A stretch of 64,000 bases of DNA from Emticicia fluvialis (GTDB lineage: Bacteria; Bacteroidota; Bacteroidia; Cytophagales; Spirosomataceae), in assembly GCF_024793945.1 (NCBI RefSeq), contig NZ_JANUSD010000012.1, positions 1-64,000 on the forward strand, read 5' to 3'. Both the position numbers and the translations under genes were made by a program. The first letter of the stretch is position 1, and each line of letters starts with the position of its first letter. Positions 35,773 through 45,352 of this stretch are shown piece by piece. Below the pieces are notes generated by a model. It worked only from the letters and a program-made list of their open reading frames with translations, did not search any database and was not told the DNA's origin.

Positions 35773-36981
35773 CTATTTGCCAGCCAGTAATTGGTTCTGA
35801 ACCTCATATATTTTCTCAACGCAGGCCTCCCAGGTATGGCTTTTACCACAGGCAATAGCTGCTTTTTTTTCTGCTTCTGTTTGAGGCTGAAGTGCCTTTT
35901 CAATAGCCTTTATGTATGCCTGTGTACCTACGGCCAATTCAACATGTGGCAAAAACATCTGCATGGCAATGGTACCGGTAGCCACGGTTGGCTTACCCAT
36001 AGCCAGATACTCATCAATTTTGCGCGGGTAGTTACCTATGGTCAGTTCATTAACGAGTTGAGGATTCATGCAAACATCCATAAACCGGATATAGGCCGGC
36101 AATTGAGCTGGTTTTTTAGAACCCAGAAAATGCACATTGCTCATGCCGTGCAACTGGCTGGCCTGAAACATGGCTTCTTCTGGCCCAATCAAAACAAATT
36201 GCCATTCTTTTCTTGTGGTGGCCAGCTCTTCCAATAACTTTATGTCGAGCCTTTTGCCCGTAAGAAACCCGGTATACCCAATTCTGGGCTTTGGTATATC
36301 TTTCAGGTCGGCTGGTTCCTGATAGCTTTGGTCGGGGTCATACATATCGGTTTCACAACCCTGACCAATATCCAGACTTAACTGATGAAACTGCCGTGCG
36401 TACTGCGCCAGATAGGCCGAATTTGCAAAAACAGCATCGGCATCTTTTATAGTATCTGGCTCTATTCTTGTTCCATGAAACTTAAAATAAGGGTGCTCAA
36501 CCAGATTATCTCTTATATAATAAAAGCTAAGCAAAGGCTTTAGATATGCTTTGGTATACAAGCCTGTAAACATCTGGCTGTCGTTTAAAACCACGCATCT
36601 TTCAGCATTCCAGCCCAGTTGTTTAAGGGCCTTTTTAAGGCTGTCAAAAAAGCCTTTTCCGTTTCTTCTGTTCAGAAAATTGTATAATGAAATATTCCGC
36701 AGCCAGTTTATAGAATAAGATACAGTAGCCGGGGTATGTATCCAAAGGTTGTCTGCTGCTTTAACGGTATTTTCACCAAAGCCTAAAGACAGCTTCAAAC
36801 GTTTTTTACCGGCCACAGTGTTGGCCTGTTTATAAACAGATTTTATATCAATAGCAGGATTAACATACATAACCGGTTTGTTCTTGCTGAATTCAACAGC
36901 CAGGTTACGGGCATTACTGCCCAGGTTCAGCTCCCATTCCTGCTGGGCAATAACTATGTATGCGTCAATCTCTTTTAACAT
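35773..36981 (-). CDS. GT-B glycosyltransferase
   Basis: A 402-residue protein with a GT-B layout. The C-terminal half has RIGYTGFLTGKRLDIKLLEELA, FVLIGPEEAMF, GSKKPAQLPAYIRFMDVCMNP and RKIDEYLAMGKPTVAT. The last segment contains the sugar-nucleotide glutamate region. It is in the minus-strand exopolysaccharide operon, with a tiny ORF overlapping its start. Confidence 0.85.
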   Translation of the reverse strand: MLKEIDAYIVIAQQEWELNLGSNARNLAVEFSKNKPVMYVNPAIDIKSVYKQANTVAGKKRLKLSLGFGENTVKAADNLWIHTPATVSYSINWLRNISLYNFLNRRNGKGFFDSLKKALKQLGWNAERCVVLNDSQMFTGLYTKAYLKPLLSFYYIRDNLVEHPYFKFHGTRIEPDTIKDADAVFANSAYLAQYARQFHQLSLDIGQGCETDMYDPDQSYQEPADLKDIPKPRIGYTGFLTGKRLDIKLLEELATTRKEWQFVLIGPEEAMFQASQLHGMSNVHFLGSKKPAQLPAYIRFMDVCMNPQLVNELTIGNYPRKIDEYLAMGKPTVATGTIAMQMFLPHVELAVGTQAYIKAIEKALQPQTEAEKKAAIACGKSHTWEACVEKIYEVQNQLLAGK

Positions 36982-37066
36982 GTTTTTTTACTTTAGCTTT
37001 AAGCCCTTGTTTAAAACCCCAGATTAAACATACAATAGCGGGTATGGCAATAATTTCCCAAGGCAT
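36965..37066 (-). CDS. Possible 33-residue membrane peptide between two glycosyltransferase genes
   Basis: The minus strand encodes MPWEIIAIPAIVCLIWGF followed by a basic tail (KQGLKAKVKKHVKRD). It starts four bases after the stop of the upstream GT2 gene and overlaps the start of the next gene by 17 bp, so it could be translationally coupled. One hydrophobic segment plus a positive tail is a typical small membrane protein. No homologue is known to me; it may be only a chance ORF. Confidence 0.4.
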   Translation of the reverse strand: MPWEIIAIPAIVCLIWGFKQGLKAKVKKHVKRD

Positions 37067-37070
37067 CTTT

Positions 37071-38243
37071 TTAATGTTCTGTTTCTCCGTGTGGTGTGTG
37101 TATAAACTTTTTGCGTGCTTTACCTATATTTAAAGCTGCTATAAGAATAGAAAAAATAGCAACCGGTATCTGTAAAAAGGCAGCCAACAGTTGTCTGTTA
37201 TACCATTTTGTCGGAATCCCCATCAGCAAGGCAATAGCAAGGGCAATAAATAAACCCAGGCTGTAATATAACAAAGACGGCACGAGGAAAAAGGTAAATG
37301 CTACCCACAAAACCAGAACTGCCACCAGCATTACTCTGGGCAGCAGGTAGGTCTGAAACACTTTATTGAAAAAAGAAACATTGCCTTTAAACAGCATTAC
37401 CCAGCCTTCAACAAAATACTTTTCAAGAAATTCTATTTGCATGGCCAGCCAGCGGCTTCTCTGTTTGCTGAACACCTCCGTTTTTGCCACTTTTTCGTCA
37501 TACACATAATGGCCGTCCAGAAAAGCAATTTTCTTGCGTAGCTTCATCAACCTGAACTCCAGTTCTTTATCTTCGCCAGAGGTATCGCCGATATCAGCCA
37601 GCAGGTTTACAAATAATGACCAGTTAAATGCCATACCACTGCCTATCAGGGCAGAGGGCAAACCAACTGCTACATGGCCTCTTCTGAAAATATGGTTATT
37701 AATTTCTTCTGTGCAGGCGTCCAGCAATGCAAAGGGGGTCTGAAAATTCTTGGCTGTGCGATGGCCTTGCACGGCCTCATAGCCAGCCTCAAATGCGTTG
37801 TTTACGGCATTCAAAAAACCGGGGGCCATGTGGTTGTCGGCATCAAGAATAACCACTATATCAACTGGCTCATTGATGGTGGCATCAATGGCTTTTTGCA
37901 GCGCTTTACCCTTGGTGCTTTTCTCGAAGCTCACTTCAACTATTTTTATAGGAAGAGCCCTTAAAACATTAAGCGTTTTTTCGGTGAAAGAATCAGCAAT
38001 AATAACTACTTCAAACAATTCAGCGGGGTAATCCTGCCTGATGGCGTCTTTTGCGGTAGCAATAATAACCGAGTCTTCTTTATACCCCGGTATAAAAATG
38101 CGTATCTTTCTGTTTTTTGCGGCTTTGGCAAAGGCTGTTTTTTTACCCACTTTACCGGCAACCGAAAAAAACAACAGATACACCACCTGTATGGTAAGGT
38201 AAATCAGAATAGCATATTGCAGAATAAGACCCACGTAGTGCAT
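37071..38243 (-). CDS. Processive-type family 2 glycosyltransferase, membrane bound
   Basis: A 390-residue GT2 with an N-terminal membrane segment, a catalytic domain with IFIPGYKEDSVI, VVILDADNHMAP (DxD) and ending QRSRWLAMQIEFL, followed by two or three membrane segments. The QRSRW motif matches the QxxRW motif of processive beta-glycan synthases (cellulose, hyaluronan, N-acetylglucosamine polymers). It is also possible that it adds one sugar only. Confidence 0.82.
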   Translation of the reverse strand: MHYVGLILQYAILIYLTIQVVYLLFFSVAGKVGKKTAFAKAAKNRKIRIFIPGYKEDSVIIATAKDAIRQDYPAELFEVVIIADSFTEKTLNVLRALPIKIVEVSFEKSTKGKALQKAIDATINEPVDIVVILDADNHMAPGFLNAVNNAFEAGYEAVQGHRTAKNFQTPFALLDACTEEINNHIFRRGHVAVGLPSALIGSGMAFNWSLFVNLLADIGDTSGEDKELEFRLMKLRKKIAFLDGHYVYDEKVAKTEVFSKQRSRWLAMQIEFLEKYFVEGWVMLFKGNVSFFNKVFQTYLLPRVMLVAVLVLWVAFTFFLVPSLLYYSLGLFIALAIALLMGIPTKWYNRQLLAAFLQIPVAIFSILIAALNIGKARKKFIHTPHGETEH

Positions 38244-38266
38244 CGCAAATAGTTTTAGGTTGTTTT

Positions 38267-39715
38267 TTATTTACTGATACCGGCTGGCAATGGTGTGTCC
38301 CATCTAGGGCTTAGCCATATTATAACCCAACTGAAATAGATAACTGCCGACGACGGCATGGCATTCATTACTTCGTTTCCATAACTACACAGCAGAATAC
38401 CCGTTGCCCCGGCACATATAGATGTAAGCTGATTTTTGAGAACGGGGTCACGGGTTTTCCAGATTATGCCAGAGCATTTACCGGTTATATACATCATGCT
38501 TCCAAACCAGATAATAAACCCGACTATGCCGTACATGCCCCATATTTTTACATACATGCTGTCTGGCGGTATGGTTGAAATAAACTTATCTGCGTTGTAT
38601 TTAGTACCCCAGTTACCCATTGTACCCACACCGGCACCAAAAGGCTTGTTTTTTATAAATTCACTTAGTTTTTTCTGATTCCGTAACCTTGCCTGCAATG
38701 ATGGGTCTTCAGGGTCAAGTGATGTTCTGAATCTAACAATCTGGGCATTGCCGTTGCCAATGGTGGTGTACTTTAACATGCCTAAAAAACCAAGACCAAT
38801 TACTGACCCTAAAATCAGCATCTTTATCTGCTTGCTTAAAACCAGAAAAGTAAAACCGCCACCAACCAGTGCTGCCATGGCTCCGCGCGTTCCAGAAAGC
38901 AGCATTCCATAAAAAATAATAACGGCGGCTATCAAATACCCGAGTTTCTTTGCCTTACTATATGGCCCAACGGCCAGTATAAAACACATAATAGATAACT
39001 GCGCCTGCGATGCCCCAAACTGGGCAGCCTCCGGATAGTAAGAGAATATCCGTAGCTTGCCAAACAAAATGTGTGTAACTTTTGCTCCTGCCTCCAGCCA
39101 TCTCATTTCTGCAGCATCGGGCCCGAGTATATTTTGCTTTACACCATAGAGGGCACCCAGCAGCGACAAAATAATGATTATATTCAGAAAGATATTCACA
39201 TCTTTCTTTTTATTGAGCAATAAATAGCCCGTTGCTACTGTCAGTATCCAATATAAGGTGGTTGACCTCATTTCATAAAACCATCCTTCAAAGCTGGGTC
39301 TTTCCGGGTTTCCGATTTGCAGAACCGTAATTACAAACCAAACAAAAGCAATCCAAAACAAATCGTTATTGAGATGCCTGATTCTATATCTGTTTGTGGT
39401 ATTAAATAAAAGGCTTAAGACAATCAGCACAAGAATGGCATCCATTCCCAAACCAAACTGAATACCGACTATGTGTTTGCCCAATGTAGGCATTAAAAAG
39501 CAATAGACTAAAAAGAAATAGATGCCAAACCGGGGCTTGTAGAAAAGAACAACGACGAAGGCAATTACAAACGGCAAAACAATAACCATCATTCCGATGG
39601 TTATTCCTATATTAGCAATGGCCCATCCTAAAATAACAGCAATAAGAGTAAATGGTATTAGCCATATACTCTTAAGTTTATTTCTGTTAGATGTATATAA
39701 AACATCATTTTCCAT
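38267..39715 (-). CDS. O-antigen ligase/Wzy polymerase family protein
   Basis: A 482-residue polytopic protein with about 11 membrane segments. The periplasmic loop includes RTSLDPEDPSLQARLRNQK, and the following GAGVGTMGN resembles the Wzy_C/WaaL signature. In this operon it probably polymerises repeat units. It lies between the copolymerase and a GT2 gene. Confidence 0.82.
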   Translation of the reverse strand: MENDVLYTSNRNKLKSIWLIPFTLIAVILGWAIANIGITIGMMVIVLPFVIAFVVVLFYKPRFGIYFFLVYCFLMPTLGKHIVGIQFGLGMDAILVLIVLSLLFNTTNRYRIRHLNNDLFWIAFVWFVITVLQIGNPERPSFEGWFYEMRSTTLYWILTVATGYLLLNKKKDVNIFLNIIIILSLLGALYGVKQNILGPDAAEMRWLEAGAKVTHILFGKLRIFSYYPEAAQFGASQAQLSIMCFILAVGPYSKAKKLGYLIAAVIIFYGMLLSGTRGAMAALVGGGFTFLVLSKQIKMLILGSVIGLGFLGMLKYTTIGNGNAQIVRFRTSLDPEDPSLQARLRNQKKLSEFIKNKPFGAGVGTMGNWGTKYNADKFISTIPPDSMYVKIWGMYGIVGFIIWFGSMMYITGKCSGIIWKTRDPVLKNQLTSICAGATGILLCSYGNEVMNAMPSSAVIYFSWVIIWLSPRWDTPLPAGISK

Positions 39716-39771
39716 GCAGTAGCAGAAGCAATTAAATCAATCAGAACCGGAAGGGTTTTCAAGGAATCGGG

Positions 39772-41946
39772 TTAACGAATCCTCGATTTATTTCCAAATT
39801 CAAGTTTAACCAGGCTTTTTATAAAAGAGCGCAACGCGTTTCTTTTCTTGGGTACTTCGCCCAATGTCTCTTCGGCAAAATCTGTCTCTACACCATTCAG
39901 CAAAACCATAGGGGTTGTACCAGTTGTTTTTGCAAACAAGTCAAGGATTTCGTCGTCTCGCTGATCCCAGATACGGTTAGCTCTGCAAAGCAGAATTGTC
40001 TGATGTAAATGAGGAAACAACCCAGGCTTGATTATCATTTTTTCAAGCGGCGGAAACTCAATAAGCACAAAATCTACGTCTTTCTTTACAATCAGGGTAT
40101 TTTTAGCTTCCCAGTTGGCAATCATGTTTTCTTCGGTATCCCATTGGTGGGCTTCCAGGCTCATAGGCATAGAAATACCAAGTTGTTTATATTCAATAGT
40201 TGGCAGCAGCAATTGTTTTTCAACGCTGAAGCTCAGATTGGTCAGTTCTTGCTCCAGCATATCAATAATGGTGCTTTTGCCCTCACCTTTCTGCACACTC
40301 ACAAAACCAATATAGACCGGCTTGTCGAGGGGGTCCACCCTTGATAGCACTTGCTGCATCAAACGAACATTGGCCAACTCAAGAAATTTGGGATTCTCGG
40401 TCAACAGCGGGTATAAGCCCATAAATGGCTTACCTATCATTTTTTTAGCTCTGCTAGGCTCAAGAATGGTTTTATTAATAAAGGCATTGCCTAAAACTAC
40501 TGACAGCACCATTATAAAACCACCCAGAAAACCCACAACCACCAGAATAATCCTTTTAGAAGCATTGGGTTTAAGGGGCAGATAAGGCGGGTCAACCACG
40601 TTTAGTTTTGAGGTGATTTCAGAGTTCTGTTGCGAAAGTTTAGCAAGGTTAAGGTCATGAAGCATCTGCAAATACTCTTGCTCATAAACAGATATCTGCC
40701 TTTCAATCTTTTTAAGGAAAGCGCCCAGCGGAGCAAATTTCCGGTATTCTTCAGTAAATTCTCTTTTGCGTTTATCCATCACTGCCAGTTTGGCTTTACC
40801 CTGTTCTACTGCAATGGTATTTTTAAACCATTCGTCAAGCACATTTTTGGTGGGTATTCCCTCTGGCGTATTTGTGTTGGCATTCAGCTTATCTAATGAT
40901 ACCCTCAGGTTATTTTCAATAACGTTGGCATAAGATTTAAGGCTGTCTAGTTCTCTCTTGTTTCCTTTGCCCCTATTAATTGCCTCACTAAAGGCAATTT
41001 TATTATAGACATCCGAGAGTTTTTCACGCTCGTTAATGATCTCACTACCGTAGAGCGACTGGTAAACTCGGTTCTTGATATTTTCATTTACTTTATCTAA
41101 AGACCTGATTGAGGCCTGCTCGTCCATTTCCAGATTATGGTTCAAGGCATACAAATCTTCTTTTTCGTTGGCAACTGCCTTACTTTGTTCATAATAGTTG
41201 ATAATATCGTTTTTCTTGTTAAACTCAAGAAAAACCTGCTCAACAGAATCGAGCCGGGCAAAAGACTTTTTGCTTTGCTCTTCAAAATAGCCTACAACCG
41301 AAACGGTTTGCCCGCCTTTCAGTAAACGATACTTATCCATGAAGATGTCTTCCAACAGCTCAAGTGTGTGTTTACAAATAAAAGGGTCATTGGCTTCATA
41401 AGAAATCTTGATGAAGTCGCTGCTGCTAACACGGTTCGATTTTATATTATTTAGTGCATCAATTGAGTAATTAGGCACTTTTGAGTTTATGAGCCTGTAA
41501 ATAACATTGGTGTCATTCTTTTTCATGTAGCTCGCAATTGCGGCGCGGGTTTCAGGCAGCGTAGATTTTACGACACTATCAATGGTCGACTGCGGCACGA
41601 GTTTCTTCAACTCGGTATAAGACCCCCAGGTCATTTTTGAGGGGTCATGGTTTTTCATAAATAAGTGTTCGGCCAGCAAACTTACTGCCACATCTTCTTT
41701 GGTTTCTCTGGCCTGAATAAGAGAAAGCAGGTTATCAAATGCATTATTGGCAGTAAAAAAGTCGGCTTTTATACTGCCAATCAGACTATACCCGGATGCA
41801 ATACCTGTATAAATGGTCGTTTCGGAGGTATAAACTTTTTTCTCGTTTCTGGTAAAATAAAAAATGGTTGCAGCCAGAACCAGAGGCACTAAAATGAGTG
41901 CCTTCAGGTTTTTGTAAATGATATTTAAAAAATGAAGAAGTGTCAT
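39772..41946 (-). CDS. Wzz/GumC-type copolymerase with degenerate BY-kinase domain
   Basis: A 724-residue polysaccharide copolymerase. Membrane segments are at 15-31 and 463-490, with a long coiled-coil periplasmic part between. The cytoplasmic part keeps Walker A (VQKGEGKST, 551-559), but the Walker A-prime Asp motif is missing and the Walker B-like strand is VDFVLIEFPP with Glu for Asp. No Tyr-rich tail is seen at the C-terminus. It probably sets chain length; kinase activity is doubtful. Its ATG overlaps the TolC-like gene by four bases. Confidence 0.85.
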   Translation of the reverse strand: MTLLHFLNIIYKNLKALILVPLVLAATIFYFTRNEKKVYTSETTIYTGIASGYSLIGSIKADFFTANNAFDNLLSLIQARETKEDVAVSLLAEHLFMKNHDPSKMTWGSYTELKKLVPQSTIDSVVKSTLPETRAAIASYMKKNDTNVIYRLINSKVPNYSIDALNNIKSNRVSSSDFIKISYEANDPFICKHTLELLEDIFMDKYRLLKGGQTVSVVGYFEEQSKKSFARLDSVEQVFLEFNKKNDIINYYEQSKAVANEKEDLYALNHNLEMDEQASIRSLDKVNENIKNRVYQSLYGSEIINEREKLSDVYNKIAFSEAINRGKGNKRELDSLKSYANVIENNLRVSLDKLNANTNTPEGIPTKNVLDEWFKNTIAVEQGKAKLAVMDKRKREFTEEYRKFAPLGAFLKKIERQISVYEQEYLQMLHDLNLAKLSQQNSEITSKLNVVDPPYLPLKPNASKRIILVVVGFLGGFIMVLSVVLGNAFINKTILEPSRAKKMIGKPFMGLYPLLTENPKFLELANVRLMQQVLSRVDPLDKPVYIGFVSVQKGEGKSTIIDMLEQELTNLSFSVEKQLLLPTIEYKQLGISMPMSLEAHQWDTEENMIANWEAKNTLIVKKDVDFVLIEFPPLEKMIIKPGLFPHLHQTILLCRANRIWDQRDDEILDLFAKTTGTTPMVLLNGVETDFAEETLGEVPKKRNALRSFIKSLVKLEFGNKSRIR

Positions 41947-42707
41947 TTCACTTGTTGTAATAATGAGGACAGACTAACACCCGTAAATGATTCTAACTGA
42001 AAAAGATTGGTCTGAAATTTATTTAAAGTGGTTTCGTATTCCATTTTTGCCTTGTTGATGTAATCAAGCATTCTGGATACTTCAGATACACTAAGCTGAC
42101 CCTGCAAAAACTCTTTCTCTGCCAGATTGTAATTAACCTGAAAAGCCTGTTTGTTACTACTGCTGATAGCCAGTAGTTTATGAGAAAGTTTTAATTCCTG
42201 ATACAGGGCTATTACATCTTGTCTGATTGACAATGCTGAAACGTCTTTATCGTTCTCGATTGATTCTATCTGAGCCTTTCCGGTGTTTATCAGGTGTTTT
42301 CTGTTAAGTAAACCTGAAAGCGGGAAACTAATACCACCACCTACACTATAGAACCCCGACTGAACCATTGTGAGCCTGTTAAGCACGTTTTCGTACGAGG
42401 TCTGGTCGGTAACGGCTGAATAATTGGTTCCATAATGGTAATTCCCCCCTACTGTAATTCCGCTGTAAATGAGGTTTTTATTATATTTCAGAGTTGATTC
42501 TGCCGCCTTAAGGTTACTATTCAGTTTTTTTATCTGCGGCGAGTTTTTTAAGGCTGCATCAATCAAAAGGGGCAAAAGGGCGTCGGTAGCCAATGCTCTT
42601 GTCAGGGCATCATCTGCGGCAGTTACCTGAGCTCTTGTCTCAGAAATGGTAAAAAAGTAGGAAACTAAAAAGATGAATACAATTAGAGAATTTTTACGCA
42701 ATGCCAT
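41943..42707 (-). CDS. Short TolC-like outer-membrane protein
   Basis: A 254-residue protein with signal peptide (ends ETRAQ). It is helical, with an LLPLLIDAALKNSPQIKKLNSNLKAAEST opening and an ELKLSHKLLAISSSNKQAF helix typical of TolC proteins. It holds only about half of the usual 420-480 residues, that is, one of the two TolC repeats. It is the first gene of the export operon and is coupled to the copolymerase gene by an ATGA overlap, so it may act as the outer-membrane partner. Confidence 0.75.
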   Translation of the reverse strand: MALRKNSLIVFIFLVSYFFTISETRAQVTAADDALTRALATDALLPLLIDAALKNSPQIKKLNSNLKAAESTLKYNKNLIYSGITVGGNYHYGTNYSAVTDQTSYENVLNRLTMVQSGFYSVGGGISFPLSGLLNRKHLINTGKAQIESIENDKDVSALSIRQDVIALYQELKLSHKLLAISSSNKQAFQVNYNLAEKEFLQGQLSVSEVSRMLDYINKAKMEYETTLNKFQTNLFQLESFTGVSLSSLLQQVK

Positions 42708-42819
42708 TTAAAAAGACTGGTTATTGTTATGATAAATACACATAAACTGAGCTACACCGGCTTACAAAACCCATTATCAGTCAGTATGTCAAAAACTGTG
42801 CCTTTTTAATAAAAACAAT

Positions 42820-42847
42820 CAAAAAATAGACGTGTACCGTAACACGT
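42820..42847 (-). terminator. Candidate terminator of the GT2 gene at 42878
   Basis: On the minus strand ACGTGT and ACACGT form a 6-bp stem, followed by CTATTTTTTG. It separates the glycosyltransferase gene from the TolC-copolymerase operon. Confidence 0.5.
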
Positions 42848-42877
42848 TGTAAAAATAACACAAAAATATCGGAACAT

Positions 42878-44086
42878 TTACGTTGCGCGCCTGGCTTTTT
42901 CCCATATTCCTGAACTTACCCCCTTTCTATAACGGTTAAAGCCCAATATAGCGCAGTAGTTCATAAATGAAAAATAGAACGGAACGAACAAAAGTTTGAT
43001 TCTCATCTTCCGGTTTTCGAACCAATACCCTAATATAGCTAATAAATAAAATAAAACCTGCGCGGCCATTATTATTTTGTAAAAACTAAAGAGATTATCC
43101 GGGTCTTCCAGCAGTACTATTAGCAGGTTACACAAAAAAATAAGTGGCAGACAAAACGGGGCCACTGCCCACCGCATTGCCCTGTGAGAAACATACTGAA
43201 ACGAAAGCCATCCGTATCTGAAAACGTTCCATAAAAATGCAAGTCGTTCTATTGACTGAAACCCACCTGTTGCAATTCGTACTTTCCGTTTCATTTCGTC
43301 ATCTATTGAAAATGAGGGGCGTTCTATGGCGTAGGCATCAGGTTCATAAATTACTCTGTATCCGGCAGCGGCTACCCGCAGCGACACCATGAAGTCATCA
43401 AGCAGCGTATCTTTTTCAACGTTTCCGTAAAGGTGCGTTCTTACGGCAAAAAGTTCTCCGGCTGCTCCTACAACTGAGTAGAGCCGGGTATCCAGTTTCT
43501 TCAGAAAAGATTCATACTTCCAGTATAAGCCCTCGCCTGCCCCGGCGGCGGCCTCACTGTTATCGGTCTGAATCCGCTTCTCACCTGCTACTGCGCCAAC
43601 GTTTTCGTCCTCAAAATGTCTTACAATGTTTTTAAGTACATCGTTGTTCAGGGTTGTATTGGCGTCGGTAAAAATAACAATCGGGGTGGTTATGGTTTTA
43701 ATGGCCATATTCATGGCCTCAATTTTCCCCTTTCGTTCTTTGCCACCTATAATGCGCAGCCTGGGGTAGAGTGGTTTTAGCCCCTCAAGGTACTCAGTAG
43801 TACCATCGTTTGAGCCTTCGGTTACAAAAAGAACTTCGAGCTTATCTGCCGGATACTCAAGACCAAAAGAATTTTTAACCTTGTCAGCAATGCAGGTCAT
43901 CTCGTTATAGGCCGGAACCACCAAGGTAATTTCTGGTTGGAATGATGGGTTATTAAAGGTTTTAAATGAAATACCCATCATTTTTCTGATTTTAACAAGC
44001 AACCATGCTAACAATCCGTAGCCTAAGTACGTGTAAAAAACCAGGCCTGTAAAAACCCAAAAAAGAACTTCTATAATAGTTTTCAT
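42878..44086 (-). CDS. Family 2 glycosyltransferase, membrane bound
   Basis: A 402-residue GT2 with an N-terminal membrane segment, catalytic motifs TLVVPAYNEM, EGSNDGT, FTDANTTL and KVRIATGGFQSIERL, then three C-terminal membrane segments. The layout resembles PgaC/NodC-type enzymes. It lies at the edge of the exopolysaccharide locus and may be its own transcription unit. Confidence 0.85.
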   Translation of the reverse strand: MKTIIEVLFWVFTGLVFYTYLGYGLLAWLLVKIRKMMGISFKTFNNPSFQPEITLVVPAYNEMTCIADKVKNSFGLEYPADKLEVLFVTEGSNDGTTEYLEGLKPLYPRLRIIGGKERKGKIEAMNMAIKTITTPIVIFTDANTTLNNDVLKNIVRHFEDENVGAVAGEKRIQTDNSEAAAGAGEGLYWKYESFLKKLDTRLYSVVGAAGELFAVRTHLYGNVEKDTLLDDFMVSLRVAAAGYRVIYEPDAYAIERPSFSIDDEMKRKVRIATGGFQSIERLAFLWNVFRYGWLSFQYVSHRAMRWAVAPFCLPLIFLCNLLIVLLEDPDNLFSFYKIIMAAQVLFYLLAILGYWFENRKMRIKLLFVPFYFSFMNYCAILGFNRYRKGVSSGIWEKARRAT

Positions 44087-44183
44087 CTGTGGGGGTAATA
44101 ACGTGTTTGCGTTTTAAGTAAGGTAGTTACAAAGGTTTAATCAGGGAAAGGCTGACAGGTAAAGCAGTTTGAAAACCGGAGAC

Positions 44184-44552
44184 TCACAGGTAGTCTTCCA
44201 TCCGTTTAAGGTCTTCTTCTATAACAAGTTTGGCGTGGTTTACGTCAACCGCAATTTGCTGGTATAGGTTATTGAGTTCGCCTGCTTCCGGATTTGCCTT
44301 TGCGTAGGATTCAAATGCCTGCATTTTAGGGTGTAGAAAAGTAAGCCCCACCATTGAAAAAGATGGTTTTATCTGATGAGCCAGGCGGCCAACTTCATTA
44401 AAGTTTTTCTGGTTGATTTGTTCCTGTATTTCGTTCCAGACAGGGATACTTTCTTCCAGAAAAGAATTAAACATTATTTGCACGATAGAGAGGTCTCCAC
44501 CGTAAATCTCGTTTATATAATCGGCATCAAGATGCGCATTAAACTCAAACAT
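44184..44552 (-). CDS. Free Hpt phosphotransfer protein
   Basis: A 122-residue helical protein with the Hpt motif LAHQIKPSFSMVGL; the phospho-accepting residue is probably His59. It is very close in motif to the C-terminal Hpt domain of the hybrid kinase encoded upstream on the same strand (HKLKPTLGMVGL). It likely passes phosphate between the kinase and receiver proteins such as the one at 27533 or the LytTR regulator. Confidence 0.85.
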   Translation of the reverse strand: MFEFNAHLDADYINEIYGGDLSIVQIMFNSFLEESIPVWNEIQEQINQKNFNEVGRLAHQIKPSFSMVGLTFLHPKMQAFESYAKANPEAGELNNLYQQIAVDVNHAKLVIEEDLKRMEDYL

Positions 44553-44662
44553 AATAAAACGGTTTTAATACGTTATGAAAGTAAAATTAATACCATAGTT
44601 AATCTTTTTTATATTTCTTTTTTAGCAACAAAAGTCAATCAAAAACCATACAGATAAATTGC

Positions 44663-45352
44663 CTAAAGCATATTTAACCTGTTCATGAGCTCAGGCTTAT
44701 TGGCCCGGCTGATAGGAATAACCTTTTTGGCTATTACCAGGTTGTTTTCTTCAATGTCTACGATTTTATCGAGGTGAACTATATAAGAGCGATGAACGCG
44801 TAAAAACTGCTCTCCCAGCTTTTCTTCCAGATACTTCATGGTGGTATGGATAATGTAGGAATTATCCTGCGTGAAAATCTTCACGTAATCGCCGATATTT
44901 TCGATATACAATATATCCGCATACGGAAGCCTTACGTATCTTCCATCTGTTTTTACGTAAATTTCCTGTCTTTGGGGCGAAACCGTTGTTTTTTTAGAAT
45001 GTAGTTCCAGTGCCTTATCTACCGCCATTCTGAAGCGCGGCAGCATAATTGGTTTCTTAAGATAATCGGTTACCTGATACTGATAGGCATCAAAAGCATA
45101 TTCAGTTTTGGTGGTTGTCATGATTATCTGAGGTATTGATGTGAGGTTCTCCAATAAATCGAACCCAGAAAGACCCGGCATCTCTACATCAAGCCAAATA
45201 AGATCCGTCTTTTCAGATGAGAGGTAAACCAGGGCATCTTCGGCATTTTCAAAAACTGCAGCCAGTTCAAGCGACTCATGTTGCTCACAAAGCCGCTGCA
45301 ATGATTTACGCGCCATTACTTCATCTTCAACGATGATACATTTCAATTTCAT
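44663..45352 (-). CDS. LytTR family response regulator
   Basis: A 229-residue regulator. The receiver domain (1-120) has Asp9-Glu/Asp residues, acceptor Asp55 (LIWLDVEMPG) and KKP near 100; the LytTR DNA-binding domain (about 130-229) shows RLPYADILYIENIGDYVKI and FLRVHRSYIVHLDKI. Its ATG overlaps the end of the hybrid kinase gene by four bases, so kinase and regulator form one unit. Confidence 0.93.
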   Translation of the reverse strand: MKLKCIIVEDEVMARKSLQRLCEQHESLELAAVFENAEDALVYLSSEKTDLIWLDVEMPGLSGFDLLENLTSIPQIIMTTTKTEYAFDAYQYQVTDYLKKPIMLPRFRMAVDKALELHSKKTTVSPQRQEIYVKTDGRYVRLPYADILYIENIGDYVKIFTQDNSYIIHTTMKYLEEKLGEQFLRVHRSYIVHLDKIVDIEENNLVIAKKVIPISRANKPELMNRLNML

